From positions 1 to 64,000 of the forward strand of contig CP038131.1 in NCBI GenBank assembly GCA_004519485.1: a stretch of DNA of 64,000 nt, written 5' to 3'. Shown one piece after another: positions 30,901 to 40,707 of this stretch. The stretch is from Nannochloropsis oceanica. Its lineage: Eukaryota > Sar > Eustigmatophyceae > Eustigmatales > Monodopsidaceae. Position 1 is the first letter of the stretch, and every line of letters starts with the position of its first letter. The notes beneath the pieces are model-generated. The model saw nothing but the letters and a program-made list of their open reading frames with translations. It was not told the DNA's origin and did not search any database. The translations under genes and the position numbers were made by a program.

Positions 30901-33900
30901 CCTCCTCCTCCTCCTCCTCCTCCTCCTCCTCCTCCTCCTCCTCCTCCTCCTCATCGTCGTCGTCGTAATTGTCCCCCAAAGCCCCTCCATTCTCCTCCTC
31001 CTCCTCCTCGTCCTCCTCCTCGTCCTCCTCTTCCTCCTCCTCCTCCTCCTCCTCCTCTTCCTCCTCCTCCTCCCCTCCTCCCTTCAACAGCTCCCCTCCG
31101 GCAAATAACCGCATGCCTGCCCCCTCTAGCTTCTCGTCCAGCCCATGCGACACATCCTAGAGAGGACAAAATGTACATAAATGTATATATATGCATAAGG
31201 AATGATGAGATGTGTATACACATATGTATATATATAAAGAGAGAGAGAGAGAAAGACGGACGTATCTTTCCTCTTCTTCCCTCCCTCCCTCCCTCCCTCC
31301 CTCCCTACCTACCTACCTACCTGTAACCGCCGCACAAGCTCCGCCGGTGCCCTCTTCCTTCCCACCCCTCCCTTCTTCCCTTCCTCCCCTTCCTCCTCGC
31401 TGCTACTCTCCTCCTCCTCCTCCTCACTCCCTTCCTCGCCCTCTCCACTGGCAACAGCAGCAGCAGCAGCAGCACGGGCGGCCGGGTCCAGGGCATCCGG
31501 CTGGAGGGAGGGAGGGACGGAGGGAAGTGAGTGGTGATAAATGCTGGAAATAAACGAATGTAGTGATGACGGGAAGCCACAAACACGAGCGAGGGAGGGA
31601 GGGAGAAAGAAGAGGAGGAAGGGAGGAGAGGGCTTGTACCTTAGTATAGTGCAGGTGACGCAGATTAATGTACATGGCGTCAGCATCGTAACGGACAGCA
31701 CCCACGTTGGCCATGGGCGCATAGAGGAGGGTGTCCTTGGTTTTAAGGGAGGAACGACTGCCTTCCTTCTCGGGGAGAGGGCAGGGGTCGGGAAGAGCGT
31801 CCACCTGGGACGGAGGGAGGGGGGGAGGGAGGGAGGGAGGGTGAGAAGGAGGGAGGGAGGGTGAGAAGGAGGGAGGGAGGGAGGGAGGGAGGGAGGGCGC
31901 GTACCGTCTGCATGTCATAGTCTCCGGCACCAATCACGTGGACTTTCATGGAAGGTTTAAGGTGGGCGCCGCGGACGAAGCCGTAGAGGACAAGATCGCG
32001 TTCTGCCTAAGGAGGGAGGGAGGGAGGGAGGGAGGGAGGGAGGGGGGGGTAAGTGCATGGGTCCAGGGCCACGGTTGTGTTTCCCCTCCCTCCCTCCCTC
32101 CCTACCTACCTGCGGCGTGGCGGCCAGTACCTCGGGACGTGTGATGTCCTCGAAGCGATCCACCAGGACGTAGGGGTGGGTGTTGCGCCAGGTGAGGGGA
32201 CGGTATTTCTAGGGAGGAAGGGAGGGAGGGGGTGAGGTGAGTCTCAATGTCTGACATCAACTTTAAGTGTCGCTCCTTCCCTTGTTTGCTCTTCTCTTCC
32301 CCTCCCTCCCTCCCTCCCTTCTACCTTGCCATCCGCGAAAGATGGAGGGAAACGTTGCAAATCTCCCCTTTCAGACACTCCCTCCCTCTCTCCCTTCCTA
32401 CTATCCGCGAGATACAAAGGGAATTGTCGCGATACTCGCCCTTCAGACACTGCCTCCCTCCCTCCCTCCCTCTCTCCCTCCTTCCCTCCTTCCCTTCCCC
32501 CCCTCCCTCCCTCCTTCCCTTCCCCCCCTTCCTTCCTTCTACCCTACCATCCGCGAGATGTAGAGGGTGATGTTGCGGATCTCCCCCTTCAGGTACTTGT
32601 GATTGATTACGCCGGAGAGGTAAAACATCTTAGCGCCCTGGGAAGGAGGAAGACAAGGCGCACGGGAGGGAAGGAGGAAAGGAGGAAAGGAGAGGACAGG
32701 ATGAGAAATGAGGTGAGCACGACTGTCTTCGAGTGGTCCCTCCCTCCCTCCCTCCCTCCCTCCCTCCCTCCCTCCCTCCCCCTCTTCCCTCCCCCTCTTC
32801 CCTCCCCCTCTTCCCTTCCTCCTTTCTACTCCCCCTCTTCCCTCCCTCCTTTCCCTACCTGATAGATTTCCGTCCAGAAGCGTTGTTTGAGCCTTTTTTT
32901 GGTCTTATTAAGTGCCTTGTTATTCTTGAGGCCGTCCAGGTGGGACATCACGCCCATGACCTTGGGGAAACCGTGTGTCTTAAGACGGAAGGAGGGAGGG
33001 AGGGAGGGAGGGAGGGAGGAGAGGGGAGAATGTCAAAATCTCAGACTCTGGCTGCGGAGAACGTAAAAGAAGAGAGACAGGAGGGAAGGGGGGAAGGGGG
33101 GAAGGAGAGATGGATGGAGGGAAGAGCCCACCTGCAGCATATTCAAAAATTCGAATGTCTCCATTTCGAATCCGAAAGAACCGTCCACCATGAGTAGCAC
33201 TAGGTCTGCTGTTTTGGCCAGGTCAAGCATAGCACAGAGGTCGTCGGAAGGACATTCGAAGAGGGTGATGCGTTTGCTCTTCCCCGCCACGACGGTGATC
33301 GGGCCTGTGACGGAAAGGGTTAAAAGAGATGGCAGACGGATAAATATGTACCGAAGGAGCGCTTCATCTTAAGTTTTTACTTCCTGTCTACGCTTTCTCC
33401 TTTCCTCCCTCCCTCCATTCTTCCCTCTTTCCCTCGTTCCCTCCCTGCCACTTACCCAGGACATCGGACAAGTTCTGGCCAGTGTAGTATTTGACTAGAG
33501 AGCGGATGAGCGTGGTTTTTCCGCAGCCCTTGGGACCCATCACCACCACTAGAGAGGGGGGAGGCAAGGCCTCAGTGCGGTCGACAAGCGGGACATGCTC
33601 CTTCCTGTCAGTGAGAGGGGGACAGAGGGGAGGAGGAGTAGCCACATCAGAGGGCGTCAAAACGACAGATTGATTGAAAGGACATCAGGTACACAGACAT
33701 GCATACATGGCTATATACTACTGTCCACCTTTCTCTTCGATTGTCCCCCGAAGACTTACTGTTGCTGTCTGTCCAAGTTCCGCTGAGTGTTACGTTGCGT
33801 CCGTTTGATATTGGCCACTGAAAACGCCCTGGGGTTATGTCGGTCTGTGGACAGGCCCTTCTTCTTCTTCTGATGTATCTCCTTCTTTTTTGCCTGCATA

Positions 33901-34057
33901 GATATGTGCATGGCGGGTATGTAAATAAATGTATGCGGATTGAGTTAGCTGCACACACTCGACCTCCCCAATTGAAGCCCTCCTTTCCTACCTTGGCACC
34001 CGCCTGCCGGGGCCGGTGGCCCTTGTGCACGTCCTGCACAAGCCCGGAGTCACCCAT
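27918..34057 (-). CDS. BMS1: Ribosome biogenesis GTPase BMS1
   Basis: Nucleolar GTPase that recruits Rcl1 to the 90S pre-ribosome for 40S maturation. Exons (5' to 3'): 34057-33992, 33893-33760, 33604-33456, 33304-33132, 32978-32859, 32637-32548, 32208-32110, 32006-31905, 31804-31640, 31500-31321, 31156-30758, about 30710-30586, 30488-30374, 30268-29847, 29675-29520, 29419-29248, 29058-28861, 28636-27918. All junctions keep frame except the exon 11/12 join, where a GGGA/GAG repeat hides the acceptor. Total is about 1190 aa, near yeast Bms1. The order is HKGHRPRQAGAK, HNPRAFSVANI, P-loop GPKGCGKTTLI, DLVLLMVDGSFGFEMETFEF, MGVMSHLDGLKNNKAL (G4), KYRPLTWRNTHPYVLVDRFE, a long Glu tract, RFVTGGW, GLYVRISLKGV, GWRRFQSVPIF, GTFRATFEDKVLMSDIVF and a basic tail. 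It is head-to-head with SPT4. Confidence 0.93.
30840..31076 (-). repeat. (GAG)n tract coding poly-Glu inside BMS1 exon 11
   Basis: On the coding strand, uninterrupted GAG triplets cover about 30864-30951, with a further GAG/GAC-rich stretch to 31076. Together they code some 60 mostly Glu residues in the acidic linker of BMS1. Confidence 0.85.
32325..32602 (-). repeat. Three diverged copies of the BMS1 exon 6 end, two inside intron 6
   Basis: The last ~50 bases of exon 6 plus its donor (plus-strand landmark ATCCGCGAGATGTAG at 32549) recur in intron 6 with landmarks at 32403 and 32331. Read on the minus strand, all three share TGAAGGGGGAG-type, CGCAAC-type and TCGCGGAT blocks. Copies 2 and 3 are substituted at many positions and separated by CCCT repeats. 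Confidence 0.85.
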
Positions 34058-34621
34058 GACTGCTGTTGAGTTTTTCTTGACAGCCCTGTATCAGTATAAG
34101 TGCGTATAGGAAAGAACGGTCATCCGAGCGAGTGTGAGTATCAATCAAATGGCCCGCATGTGCGGGGTGGTGGTGGGTGGGGAGGCCAAAAGTGCCAAGG
34201 CGGATTTCTAAGCCTAGAAGCTTGAAACCTAGCAAGATCTCCCTCCTTACGAAAAATTTCACATGTACATGTAATAGTCTTGTTGAGCAGTAAGCGTGCT
34301 GAGTGTTGATAGGTGATGAAAGTATCACATCAAAAAGAGGCTTGGAAAGCGAGGATGGGTTGGGCGGAACGGAGAGGCGGAGAAGAGAAGCAGCGGGGTT
34401 GGGAGGCAACTCTGTCTTGTGTTTTCGACATCGCACACATATATACAGACCACACAGCCTCAAATGCACAATGCCAGCCTGTTTGTTGTCGTATTTAAAG
34501 CCCCTTGCTTTCCTTGCCGGGCTCATCCTCTCCCTCCCTCCACCCTCCTATCATCACTTAGGGGCAAGGAGGGGGACAGTAGGCTCGCTCGGGACAACAG
34601 GAACGAAGCCTGTAACGCACC
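34058..34621. promoter_or_regulatory. Divergent promoter region between BMS1 and SPT4
   Basis: 564 bases between the BMS1 start (34057, minus) and the SPT4 start (34622, plus). No coding sequence seen. Both genes are core nuclear housekeeping functions, so shared control is plausible but not shown. Confidence 0.5.
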
Positions 34622-35260
34622 ATGTCATCTTCTTCATCCTCCGAGGACGAGGATTTCTTGCCGCCCAAGGCCACCCTGAATGATGTGAGCAGCAGCGACA
34701 GCGACAGCAGTGATGAGGAAAACGAGGAGGAAGGGGAAGTGACTGGGGAGGAGATCAAGCCCAGCGGTGGTGGCGCCGATAACAATGCTCCGAAAGCCCG
34801 CCCTGTCTTTGACGATGAAGATGACGAGGACAGTGATGATAGTAGCGATGAGGAGGACGACGACGGCGCATTGCCGACACGGAAGCGACCGGCGGAGAGT
34901 GATGACGACGACGACGACGATGAGGAGGACGAAGAGGAAGACGAGGATGATGAGGAGGACGGACAGAACACTTTTGCAGAGCTCCCGCAAGCGACCAAGG
35001 GTCTACGGGCCTGCCGTAAATGCCGTTTGATCAAGGAATTCTCCCAGTTTGTGGAGCGCGGGTGTGACAATTGCCGACAGTTCGAGGACCAGGAGGAGGC
35101 GGCTGAGTTCACCTCGCCGCATTACACAGGGATGATGGCACTGGTGCACCCAGAGGACTCGTGGTCAGCCAAGTGGCAGGGGGCAAGGAGATATAAGCCA
35201 GGGTTGTATGCATTGCAAGTGGAGGGAGAGGAGGAGTTTGATATGGGGTTAGAGGAGTAG
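34622..35260 (+). CDS. SPT4: Transcription elongation factor SPT4 with acidic N-terminal extension
   Basis: Spt4 pairs with Spt5 (DSIF) to keep RNA polymerase II processive. The last ~95 residues match the whole usual protein: zinc ligands CRKC and CDNC flanking LIKEFSQFVERG, then HYTGMMALVHPEDSWSAKWQ and PGLYALQVEG. Upstream are about 120 extra residues made almost only of Asp, Glu and Ser, starting MSSSSSSEDEDFLPP, with one break around PTRKRPAES. Typical Spt4 is 100-120 aa; this frame gives 212. The extension is continuous with the core and carries many casein-kinase-2-like S-D/E sites. A shorter start inside the frame has no obvious Met, so the extension is probably translated. Single exon, head-to-head with BMS1. 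Confidence 0.88.
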   Translation: MSSSSSSEDEDFLPPKATLNDVSSSDSDSSDEENEEEGEVTGEEIKPSGGGADNNAPKARPVFDDEDDEDSDDSSDEEDDDGALPTRKRPAESDDDDDDDEEDEEEDEDDEEDGQNTFAELPQATKGLRACRKCRLIKEFSQFVERGCDNCRQFEDQEEAAEFTSPHYTGMMALVHPEDSWSAKWQGARRYKPGLYALQVEGEEEFDMGLEE

Positions 35261-35479
35261 GAGGAGGGAGGGAGGGGGGCAGAGGAGAGCGGATGGGAAG
35301 GGAAGAGAAAAAGAAAAAACGAAGTGTAAAGGTGCGGGGATTGTATAAATTTGTATTGTTTCTGTTTGGGTACTTCATTTTATCGTTTTTCAAATGCTTT
35401 ATTGGTGTGTGTTACTCCCTTAAAATGTTCGTTCCTCAACGACAGTGCGGCAAGGCTCTTAGCTCTAGCATGTTCAGCT

Positions 35480-37438
35480 TCATCTTGTCGCCCTTTCCTC
35501 CTTCTTCCTCCTGCCTTTCTTCGCCCTCATCTTCATGAAATCCGTCATGGCCCGGTCCAGTTTCTTTAAGAATTCCTCCACCTCCTCCTTCCTCACCCCC
35601 AGCGCACACGCCGCCGTCAAGTAAGGCCCCGGCGGATACCGTGCATCAGAATGAGAGCCATAACCAGCAAAAGACAAACCGGCCACCGTCTTCATCTTCC
35701 TGTGGGGAGTGGACGAATTGGGGGTGGTGGAGGAGGAGGAGGAGGAGCGCGTGGCCGAGGGCGAGAGCGAGGAATGGAGGGAGGAATAGGCGGGGGCAGG
35801 GATAACCACTCTTGTCCCTGAAACGCCTCGCGTGAAAAGCATGGCCCCTAAGAGGGACAGCTCGTCTTCCTCGTCCTCGGCATCGTCCTCATCGTTCCTC
35901 GCTTCGTCCCCCTTCTTTGAGCATAACAAACCGTTGAGCGTAACGGCAAATGATATGGTGTTTCCGGGGGTGGAAAGGAGCCGCCCACCGTGCTTCTCGG
36001 CGATGGCCCTTAGCCCCCCCCTCATGAGCGGGAGGAGGCTCTTTCGTTCTTGTAGAAGGGAAAGATATCCGGAACGACCAAGAGAGAGGAGGGTGATGAA
36101 GAGGTCATGAAGAGGGGTGGCGTTGGCACGGCCAGGATACATCCTACAGAGGCGGGTGACGAGGCTAGAGGGAGGTATGGAAGGGGGGTTGGGAGACGTT
36201 GGCGAGGTGCTGCTGGTACTGTGGCTACTGCTGTTGTTGTAGGGGGTGGTTGTGGTGGTTCTAATGGCTGACATTCCTGCATTTGGTGGTGTTGTCCATG
36301 CGCCTGCCTCTTTTTCCTTCTTTCCGACTTTCTCTCCTCCTGCATCCGCTTTTCCCTCCCTTTCCCCCGCTCCTCCCTCCCTCCCCATCCCCCTTCCTCT
36401 TGGCGACACCACCACAGAACCCCCCACGGGGACTAGAAAATTTTTATCCGTACTCTGTACAACAGCATCTACTCTTCCTACTCTACATGCCTCGTTGATT
36501 TGGTGCGTCGTTTTAGAGCATTGTAGGCCGTAGGCGTTGTTTATTATGTGGGAGATATTAAATTCAGAGGCTAGCCGGGCGATTTCAACAATGTTATCAG
36601 GGGCACGAGGAGCGAAACATGAGGTAGTGGAGAGTATAGCCAGGATATTAGTCTTTGCTGGGTGGTCTTGCAGGAGGGAGAGGAGGAGGGGTAGGTTGGT
36701 TTGGAGTTCGTCGGTGGTTGGGGAGAGGATGGGGGGGAGGAGGAGGGGCGTGAGGCCGGCGGTGACGATGGCTTTAAGGCAGGATTTTTGGTCGATTCGG
36801 GGAAAGATGACGTAGTGAGGGCGAGGATAAGGCAGGAGTAAAGGTGCTAACGAAGATGCAGAACGTAACGTCGACGTCTTTTCTGCTGCTTTCCCCTCCT
36901 CCTCCTCCTCCTCCTCCTCTTCCTCCTCCTCCTCCTTCTTCTTCTCGGCGTCCTGCCGCAAGGTCAATAGCGTCATGGTCATTGCCATTCCCGTGGCCAA
37001 CGGCAAGACCACGCAGTCCTGCATCCGTGTCAAACCCGCTAGACGCACTGCGTCTAATGCCAGAAGGTTGGTTAATCTTACCAGCAACGACGATCCTGCT
37101 GCCTTGGGCTGTGGCTCATTGATATCACCCGACCTCCCCATCCCGTGTCCTAGGCCAAAATGCCGTCGTCGCACCAAGGAAGAAAAAATCCGGGCTTCTC
37201 TCTCCCCGACGCCGACGTTGCCGAGAAAGTTGTTGCTATCCATCATGGCCAAGTCGTGCAGGACTCCCTCAATTGTCTCGTCGTCCCAGCCTTGGTCGGG
37301 CAAGCGCCGGTGCGCGACCAGTTGTTTATATAAGGCATGGCGTTTCCGGATCCCGGCTTCGAATCCTTGCGTCACATAGGTATTGGAAACACCGAGCTGG
37401 GCGCAGAGTGTGGCGAGAGAGGGATCGTTGGGGTCCAT
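35480..37438 (-). CDS. SEPSECS: O-phosphoseryl-tRNA(Sec) selenium transferase (SepSecS)
   Basis: PLP enzyme that converts phosphoseryl-tRNA(Sec) to selenocysteinyl-tRNA(Sec), the last step of eukaryotic selenocysteine synthesis. Family blocks in order: YVTQGFEAGIRKRHAL, LPDQGWDDETIE, MDSNNFLGNVGVGEREAR, FGLGHGMGRSGDINEPQPKA, GSSLLVRLTNLLALDAVRLA, the substrate-binding RIDQKSC, the PLP-lysine segment STDKNFLVPVGGSVV, and the C-terminal GVSGTRVVIP and FAGYGSHSDARYPPGPYLTA. Length is 652 aa against about 500 in animals. The excess is three inserts: a Glu tract near residue 190, a Gly/Lys/Ser/Thr-rich stretch after VVVSPRG, and a Ser/Thr-rich stretch before KMKTVAG. CCTTCCTAG lies just upstream of the ATG, so a 5'UTR or short coding exon may be spliced on. 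Confidence 0.92.
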   Translation of the reverse strand: MDPNDPSLATLCAQLGVSNTYVTQGFEAGIRKRHALYKQLVAHRRLPDQGWDDETIEGVLHDLAMMDSNNFLGNVGVGEREARIFSSLVRRRHFGLGHGMGRSGDINEPQPKAAGSSLLVRLTNLLALDAVRLAGLTRMQDCVVLPLATGMAMTMTLLTLRQDAEKKKEEEEEEEEEEEEEGKAAEKTSTLRSASSLAPLLLPYPRPHYVIFPRIDQKSCLKAIVTAGLTPLLLPPILSPTTDELQTNLPLLLSLLQDHPAKTNILAILSTTSCFAPRAPDNIVEIARLASEFNISHIINNAYGLQCSKTTHQINEACRVGRVDAVVQSTDKNFLVPVGGSVVVSPRGRGMGREGGAGEREGKADAGGEKVGKKEKEAGAWTTPPNAGMSAIRTTTTTPYNNSSSHSTSSTSPTSPNPPSIPPSSLVTRLCRMYPGRANATPLHDLFITLLSLGRSGYLSLLQERKSLLPLMRGGLRAIAEKHGGRLLSTPGNTISFAVTLNGLLCSKKGDEARNDEDDAEDEEDELSLLGAMLFTRGVSGTRVVIPAPAYSSLHSSLSPSATRSSSSSSTTPNSSTPHRKMKTVAGLSFAGYGSHSDARYPPGPYLTAACALGVRKEEVEEFLKKLDRAMTDFMKMRAKKGRRKKEERATR

Positions 37439-37599
37439 TTTAGTACCTAGGAAGGGGAGGATAGGAGGGGGTGGGGAGGTTGAAACACACGCCTTGGGGC
37501 AGGGGTAATGGCCAGGTTTGGGTCAAGGGATTCTATGCATTACTAAGTGGGGGGTTACAAATGCGCCAACGTCAACAGGAGAACAAGCTGAAGGACCTC

Positions 37600-38012
37600 T
37601 TAGAAATCCCCCCGACGTTCTGGCTGTGTGTATGGGCATGATGGGCATGTCGGAGGACACCCCCCAAAAGAGGGCTGTGGGCCGGGGAGAGGGTGTGAGA
37701 GAGAGGGGCGATTTGAGGCAAGGAGGCCCCTGAGCGAGCACCCACTTTTAAAATGGAAGGTCAAGGAGCTGTGGTGAAACTTTTTGATAAGCGACTCACG
37801 AACGTCGTCCCCGTACCTGGAATGAAAAAAAGGAAGGGTCCGCTCTACCCCCTTTTATTGAGTAAATTTCTTGCCTGCTCGAGCGATTTTCGAGTGATCT
37901 GGGTCACAAAATAATTTTCGTTAAAGATACGTTTGCAAGCCTTTTCAGTAGTTTTACGAACACCGTTAAGGCCTGAGAGTACACGAAAGGCGACACCACC
38001 CGAGGCCATCAT
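37600..38012 (-). CDS. Small protein of unknown function with a possible 32-nt intron
   Basis: Exon 1 (38012 or 38009 to 37849) reads MASGGVAFRVLSGLNGVRK, then KRIFNENYFVTQITRKSLEQ and ARNLLNKRG. A stop would follow, but a GTAGAG donor and a T-rich CATTCCAG acceptor 32 bases apart join it to exon 2 (37816-37600), giving GYGDDVRESLIKKFHHSS and a Cys/Pro-rich tail (GGCPPTCPSCPYTQPERRGD). The joined protein is about 125 aa. The first 80 residues have ordinary helical, basic composition. No family is recognised. The gene ends 160 bases before the SepSecS start on the same strand. If the short intron is not real the protein would be about 55 aa. Confidence 0.4.
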
Positions 38013-39718
38013 CAAGCAACGAGAGGGATAGGGACGGGGAAAGAGGAAAATTGCCAAGGTAGGAAATTCTTTCAACATTAAAAAATGTATGATCATACAT
38101 AAGGCAAAGGCATAGATTCCATTTGTACGATTCCGCAGCATCAGGCTGCCAAGTCCTCGTCTTAACCATCAAACGCCCCCTGGAGCTGACCATCCCCCAT
38201 AGCATGGGCAGCAAAGCCCGTGCAGTGCAGTCAGACCACCAAGACCTGCCCCGCAAGTTCATGAGCGTATCTGAGCATCAAATTTGTGTCAAAATAGTTA
38301 CCTGCATATCTGATGAATTCGAGGCATAAAAGGAGGGGTCTCGGTACACGACGCGCGTATGCGGGTTTTGAAAGGCGTGGAGTGGTATTATTCCAGGGGA
38401 GGGAGAGCAGCAACAGCTTAACAAGGGTCACATCAGACAGCTCAGAACATAACAGCATTATGAAACTAAAAAGGGACACTTTGGATGAAGACTGAGGGCG
38501 GGACTGGTCGAGGTATTCTCTTCTACTTCTCAACGACAAAGCCTGCTCCTTCTCCTCTGAGTGCTTGTGATGGTGATGGTGGAGGCCACCACTAGGGAGG
38601 AGTAAGTGGCGGAAGTGGAAAGAAAGGTATCAATAGAGGGAGAGAGCAAGGCATGGAGACGGGAGAGTGGTGGTGATATTAGCTCGTGGATTGGTAGTGA
38701 AGAGATGGACGGGGGATGTGGAATGAAGGAGGCGGAGGATGAGGTCTGATCGTGAGAAAGAGATGAGGCGGAGGGAGACAGCAAAGAAGAAGTATGGGTA
38801 CATGGCTACAACTATATTGAATGTTTGTGTGCACTTCTGTGTTATGCTATATGGTTTTGGTGATTTGTTGGCCTTCGCCTTCCACCCTTTTCAGCTTGGA
38901 CCCCCCAACGGCCCATCCATCCGATGTCTCCTTCAATGCAAAAAAAAATCATTTTGACCCCCTAAACCCTCCATGAGTTGAAATTCATGTTCATACGCCC
39001 TTGGTTTCTTCAATTCCGCCTTAAAGATAACCATATGTGCTGATCACAGAAAGGCGGTTTGGGGCTGGTCAGTCAGGTGGCGTTCGAGCCCTAAAGGGGG
39101 GGGGGCGGGCTTGCCCGACGTCTTCGACGCACCTCAGGCACTGGCAATGGCTTTGCTTTCTCTTGATTCTGTAGTGGTTGCGGCGGTAAAGGGAAACATT
39201 GGGTGATGTGGAAAAAGGTCAAGTACCACTCGATGTGGTTGTCCACGCATGGGCACGCCACACACATAGTGCACTGCTCGAGTCTGGCCTGCAGGCGGAC
39301 CAAGCGGGCCGGCCCACGGTAATAATTATGTGCGGCAGCGTTCGTCATCGTCACTGTGATGTCTTGCTTCGGAGGACCAAGGCACCATATACAACGCGCA
39401 CCTTCTCAGCGTCCCAACCCAACCATCACGCCTGCATGCACCGTCATAATCACCACGTGTGGGCATGCGGCGATTGTGGTCCGCGCCGAGCTGACGGCGG
39501 GCGCCCTGTACGCGCGGCAAATAAAGCGTGTCCGTCCCATCGCCCACAGCCTTGTCTGTCCGCTTTACATACATCTCATTTTATTCCATCTCACGTCCCT
39601 ATCCCCCCCCCCCCCGCTAAATAATCCTACCACACACAGAGTAGGCGCGCCAAGACAGAGCGAAGCCCAGCTCGGTTCATCTTGCCGGTTAGCTCACAAT
39701 TCAATAAAAAGGGTGGGT
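38013..39718. other. Intergenic region, about 1.7 kb, no gene recognised
   Basis: A divergent region between the small minus-strand gene and the plus-strand gene at 39719. Short ORFs occur on both strands, none with family resemblance or convincing splice sites. CCCT repeats are largely absent. Confidence 0.45.
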
Positions 39719-40707
39719 ATGAAGACCAAGGAGGGGAGCAGCAACAGTAGCAGTGGCATGATGGGTGGCAGCGGTGCCGGAACCGGTAGTCGGGATGGGG
39801 GTGGACGCAGTACCAAGAAAAAGAAGCTGAAGGGCAAACTCTTCACCCTGACAACAGGGCCTTTGCCTCAGCCGAAATTCAAGGCGATTGTTGCGTAAGT
39901 GATGGAGGAGAGGGAGGGAGGAAGGGAGCAAAGGAGGCAGAGCCCGGGGCAGGCGCTTGTAAATGACGCTTGAGTTTAACTTAAATTGTGTGGCTAGAGA
40001 GGGGAGGGAGGAGACGAAGGCATGTACGAGGCTCTTGCTCTTTGTACACCCCTCTCATAACCCAACTACCAAACCATCCCCTTCCTCCATTCCCTCCCTC
40101 CCTCCCTCTCTCTCTCCACAGCGCCATCTATGCCCGCAAGCAAGCAGAGGCGGAAGAGCTCCGGGTCAAAATAATGGCAAACGCCCGATACGCCGAGGAA
40201 GAAGCCTACCTGCGGAGCAGCAGCAACAGCAACGACCACAACAACAACAACGACAACGAAATTAACAAGAACAACAACAACGGTGGCAACAACGATAACA
40301 ACGATAGGGTTATCAGAACAATTGAAGCATCAGCAGCTATAGGGGCATTGCCACGAGTGTTGGAGACGGGATTGGAAGCACTCAGGGATTTTGATGAGAA
40401 TGGACGACGGAATCGCAAGTCAGCTGCAGCAGTGTCGTCTTCCTTGGTGGCGGGGGTGCGAGGAGGAGGAGGAGGAGGAAGAGGAGTAGGAGGAGGGCAG
40501 GCAGATAGCAGTGATGAGGAGGATGAGATGGAAGAAGGGAAGGGAGGGAGGGAAGGAATGCCTGCTGGATTAGGAGGGAGGAAGAGGCAGAAGACTATGG
40601 CGGATGTCGTGCAGCTGCATCGGGATTTATCGGACCTTCAACGGACGAGGACGGAATTAAGGTGGTTGCTGGGACAGGTGGAGAGGTTGGAGTATGAGAG
40701 TCTGTAG
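39719..40707 (+). CDS. Hypothetical nuclear-type protein, 253 aa
   Basis: Two exons (39719-39894 and 40122-40707) with a GTAAGT donor and a CCACAG acceptor behind a CT-rich tract. The N-terminus is Ser/Gly-rich, then KKKKLKGKLFTLTTGPLPQP, then a helix across the junction (FKAIVAAIYARKQAEAEELR, then VKIMANARYAEEEAYL). An Asn-rich low-complexity stretch follows, then a helix (RTIEASAAIGALPRVLETGL), Gly-rich and acidic linkers, a basic GGRKRQKTM that may be a nuclear signal, and a C-terminal coiled-coil-like helix (VVQLHRDLSDLQRTRTELRW). No family is recognised. Confidence 0.55.
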
